From: Pedococcus sp.
GTDB taxonomy: Bacteria; Actinomycetota; Actinomycetes; Actinomycetales; Dermatophilaceae
Direction of reading: 5' to 3'
DNA: 7,380 nucleotides
Assembly: GCA_025936615.1 (NCBI GenBank)
Contig: JAICSZ010000101.1
Location: 1-7,380 of the forward strand
Positions within the stretch are counted from its first letter, which is position 1. Every line of letters starts with the position of its first letter. The notes under the pieces were generated by a model. That model worked only from the letters and a program-made list of their open reading frames with translations. It was not told the DNA's origin and did not search any database. A program made the translations under genes and the position numbers. Positions 5,868 to 7,380 of this stretch are shown here, piece after piece.

Positions 5868-6569
5868 GTGAGCAACAAGCGAGCCAGCCAGGACCGCAAG
5901 GCGCGCCTGGCCGAGATCCAGAAGCAGCAGAAGGCCAAGGAGCGCAAGGTCGTCGGTGGCATCATCGTCGGCTGCGTCGTGCTGCTCGTGGCGCTCGGTG
6001 GCGTCGTCGCCTTCGCCATCAACGACGCACGCGGCAAGCAGCTGCCCAACCTCGGCGTCTCCCTGGCGTCGGCCAGGTGTGCGCCGGTCATCAACGACGG
6101 CCAGGGTGGCTCGCAGGAGCACGTCGGCCCGGGCACCTCGACGCCGAACGAGACGTCGGTGAAGTACGACACGGTCCCCCCGAGCCACGGCCCGCACTTC
6201 GTCCAGCCCGACGTCAGCGGCCGCGACTTCTACACCGCCTCGGACCGGCCCGTCCTCGAGACGCTGGTGCACAACCTCGAGCACGGCTACACCATCCTCT
6301 GGTACGACGGCACCAAGGTGAAGGACACCACCCTGCTCAAGGACGTGGCCGGCCAGGCGGACAAGCTGTCCGGCTCGAGCGGCAAGTTCAAGGTCGTGGA
6401 GTGGGACCCGAAGCGGGGCCAGTTCCCCGAGGGCACGCCCTACGCGATGTCCCACTGGGCGACCGACGGCGGTCACCGCCAGTTCTGCGGGGACCTGTCC
6501 GGCGAGGCGGTCGTGGACTTCGTCAAGAAGTTCCCCAGCAGCAACGCGCCCGAGCCCAACGGCATGTGA
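5868..6569 (+). CDS. Membrane-anchored DUF3105 protein
   Basis: A 233-residue protein starting at GTG 5868. A charged, coiled-coil-like cytoplasmic N-terminus (RKARLAEIQKQQKAKERK, 10-27) is followed by one membrane segment (about 28-51), with the rest predicted outside the membrane. The DUF3105 domain is clear: YDTVPPSHGPHF (100-111), LVHNLEHGYTILWYD (133-147), AMSHWATDGGHRQFCG (193-208) and FPSSNAPEPNGM at the end. Two cysteines (C71, C207) may form a disulfide. Several histidines within the motifs (H107, H110, H135, H139, H196, H203) could bind a metal; this is my inference and the domain has no assigned activity that I know of. The start is supported by GAGGA just upstream (spacing of 3, rather short) and by the typical lysine-rich beginning. 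It stands alone here, flanked by convergent and divergent neighbours, so its own promoter near 5814 is expected. Confidence 0.92.
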   Translation: MSNKRASQDRKARLAEIQKQQKAKERKVVGGIIVGCVVLLVALGGVVAFAINDARGKQLPNLGVSLASARCAPVINDGQGGSQEHVGPGTSTPNETSVKYDTVPPSHGPHFVQPDVSGRDFYTASDRPVLETLVHNLEHGYTILWYDGTKVKDTTLLKDVAGQADKLSGSSGKFKVVEWDPKRGQFPEGTPYAMSHWATDGGHRQFCGDLSGEAVVDFVKKFPSSNAPEPNGM

Positions 6570-6575
6570 CGCCCT

Positions 6576-6614
6576 CCGGCGCCAGCTCAAGATTTGCATG
6601 GGATGGCGACGGGT
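6576..6614 (+). repeat. 39-bp direct repeat, copy 1
   Basis: Begins 6 bp after the DUF3105 stop. It matches copy 2 (6629-6667) at 37 of 39 positions, with differences at 6583 (C versus T) and 6590 (A versus T). The shared core of 23 bp from GATTTGCATGGG onward is identical. AT-containing GATTTGCAT stands out in this GC-rich DNA. The period is 53 bp with a 14-bp spacer. Confidence 0.93.
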
Positions 6615-6622
6615 GTTTCGGG

Positions 6623-6637
6623 TGGCGCCCGGCGCTA
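6623..6637. terminator. Short GC-rich inverted repeat in a convergent gap (weak terminator candidate)
   Basis: TGGCGCC-C-GGCGCTA forms near-perfect 7-bp arms with one G-T pair around a single base. In RNA the inner pairs would open to make a loop. It lies between two convergent genes, where a bidirectional terminator is expected, but no T-run follows on either strand, so the assignment is weak. Confidence 0.25.
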
Positions 6638-6667
6638 GCTCATGATTTGCATGGGATGGCGACGGGT
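6629..6667 (+). repeat. 39-bp direct repeat, copy 2
   Basis: Second copy of the repeat at 6576-6614. Its last base is the first base (on the plus strand) of the methyltransferase stop codon, so the repeat abuts that gene exactly. Together the copies and spacer fill almost all of the 97-bp gap between the two convergent genes. Confidence 0.93.
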
Positions 6668-7380
6668 CAGCGGCGGCGGAACGTCAGCAGGATGAACGTG
6701 TAGTCCAGCCCGACCCGCTGCCAGTGCACCGGTCGCTCCTCGTGCGCGAACGCGTCCGACGTCGACAGGTCGCCCACCAGCTCGAGCCCCAGCCCATCAG
6801 CGGTGGCGATCAGCTCGCTGACCTCCTCGGGGCTGAAGATGTGCACCGGCGTGCCGTATGCCGTGTGGCCGGTCGTGTCGGCTGGCGCCTGGTCGAAGTC
6901 CGTTGAGACACAAAGGATCCCGCCCGGCCTCAGCACGCGCGCGGACTCGCGCAGGAACGGCACGACGGGCACCCCGTGCTCGATCACGGACATGCAGGTG
7001 ACGGCGTCGAGCGAGCCGTCGTCCAGCCCGGTCGCGGTGACGTCGCCGTGGCGGAACACCACCCCGTCGCGCGTGACCGGGTCGCCGAACTCGAGGTTGA
7101 TCCCCAGCAGCGAGCCGCTGGCCTCCCCGAGCCCGTAGAGACGCAGCCACGGCAGCACCGGGGAGTAGCGGGCGCTGCCGGCGTCCATCACCCGGGCCGA
7201 GCGCGACCCGTCGTCGGCGAGGGAGAGCACCGCCCGGACGGCCCCCAGGGCGTCCCAGTTCTTCGGCAGGTCGCGGTGCAGGGGCAGGCGCAGGTGGCGC
7301 GCCTCCGCCACGGCGCCCTCCCACATCGTCGTGGTCCGGAGCACCCCCGTGACCGGCACCGACGTCGGGACGGGGCGCGA
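6667..7380 (-). CDS. Class I SAM-dependent methyltransferase (5' partial)
   Basis: The frame is open from the right edge to TGA at 6669-6667, at least 237 residues. A GTG at 7359 and an ATG at 7326 are possible internal starts, but neither has a good ribosome binding site, so the true start is probably beyond the window. Counting from the GTG: motif I is RVMDAGSARYSP (56-67), a departure from the usual DxGxGxG; LLGINLEFG (84-92) fits the second-strand region; FRHGDVTATGLDDGSLDAV (102-120) and MSVIEHG (123-129) are motifs II/III of the Methyltransf_11 type; and ARVLRPGGILCVSTD (140-154) is the typical post-motif III region. The protein is soluble. The substrate is unknown; such enzymes methylate sugars, lipids or small molecules. 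It converges on the DUF3105 gene across the repeat pair. Confidence 0.82.
   Translation of the reverse strand, partial: SRPVPTSVPVTGVLRTTTMWEGAVAEARHLRLPLHRDLPKNWDALGAVRAVLSLADDGSRSARVMDAGSARYSPVLPWLRLYGLGEASGSLLGINLEFGDPVTRDGVVFRHGDVTATGLDDGSLDAVTCMSVIEHGVPVVPFLRESARVLRPGGILCVSTDFDQAPADTTGHTAYGTPVHIFSPEEVSELIATADGLGLELVGDLSTSDAFAHEERPVHWQRVGLDYTFILLTFRRR

Noticed and set aside
5766..6599. N-terminal extension of the glycosylase to 6599
   Set aside because: It is antisense to the DUF3105 gene and starts inside the 39-bp repeat; similarity to AlkA relatives begins near the ATG at 5765.
6576..6667. CRISPR array
   Set aside because: Only two repeat units with a 14-bp spacer, no cas genes, and spacer far too short.
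6797..7324. Alternative minus-strand frame over the methyltransferase
   Set aside because: R/G/P-rich shadow; the methyltransferase motifs are all in the other frame.

Overview
The window is chromosomal DNA from a high-GC Gram-positive bacterium (Actinobacteria). Evidence is the very high G+C, GTG starts on three genes, a WhiB protein, bacterial-type coenzyme F420 genes and a DUF3105 protein. The whiB2 / cofD(fbiA) / cofE(fbiB) arrangement, with whiB2 divergent from the other two, matches Rv3260c-Rv3261-Rv3262 of Mycobacterium tuberculosis. The flanking genes differ from mycobacteria, so a non-mycobacterial actinobacterium (perhaps Micrococcales) is my inference, not a demonstrated placement.

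Layout. Bases 1-2202 (minus) hold a large family-2 glycosyltransferase with a multi-spanning membrane region, cut off by the left edge. It lies 29 bp downstream of whiB2 (2232-2495, minus) and is probably co-transcribed with it. Bases 2496-2719 are a divergent regulatory region with a strong sigma-70-type whiB2 promoter and several short palindromes. On the plus strand, cofD (2720-3694) and cofE (3698-4831) form a tight two-gene F420 unit with a 3-bp gap. A convergent AlkA-like DNA glycosylase (4836-5765, minus) ends 4 bp from the cofE stop. A 102-bp divergent region separates it from a membrane-anchored DUF3105 protein (5868-6569, plus). A 97-bp convergent gap then carries two copies of a 39-bp direct repeat. 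The window ends in a SAM-dependent methyltransferase (6667-7380, minus) whose 5' end lies beyond the right edge.

Function. cofD and cofE encode two successive steps of F420 biosynthesis: attaching the phosphoenolpyruvate/phospholactate-derived moiety to Fo, then adding glutamate. WhiB2 is an iron-sulfur regulator tied to septation in relatives, and the glycosyltransferase behind it suggests a cell-envelope link. The glycosylase, DUF3105 protein and methyltransferase look like independent housekeeping or accessory genes.

Most unusual points. (1) The cofE product lacks a full FbiB-type nitroreductase domain and instead has a tail with two blocks of 15-bp tandem repeats, one of which reads as pentapeptide-repeat-like sequence on the antisense strand. 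(2) A 39-bp repeat pair fills the DUF3105/methyltransferase gap. (3) The whiB2 promoter is dense with palindromes and has a WhiA-like GACAC box. (4) Two enzymes have altered signature motifs. I found no CRISPR array, tRNA, rRNA, transposase or obvious mobile or defence system.
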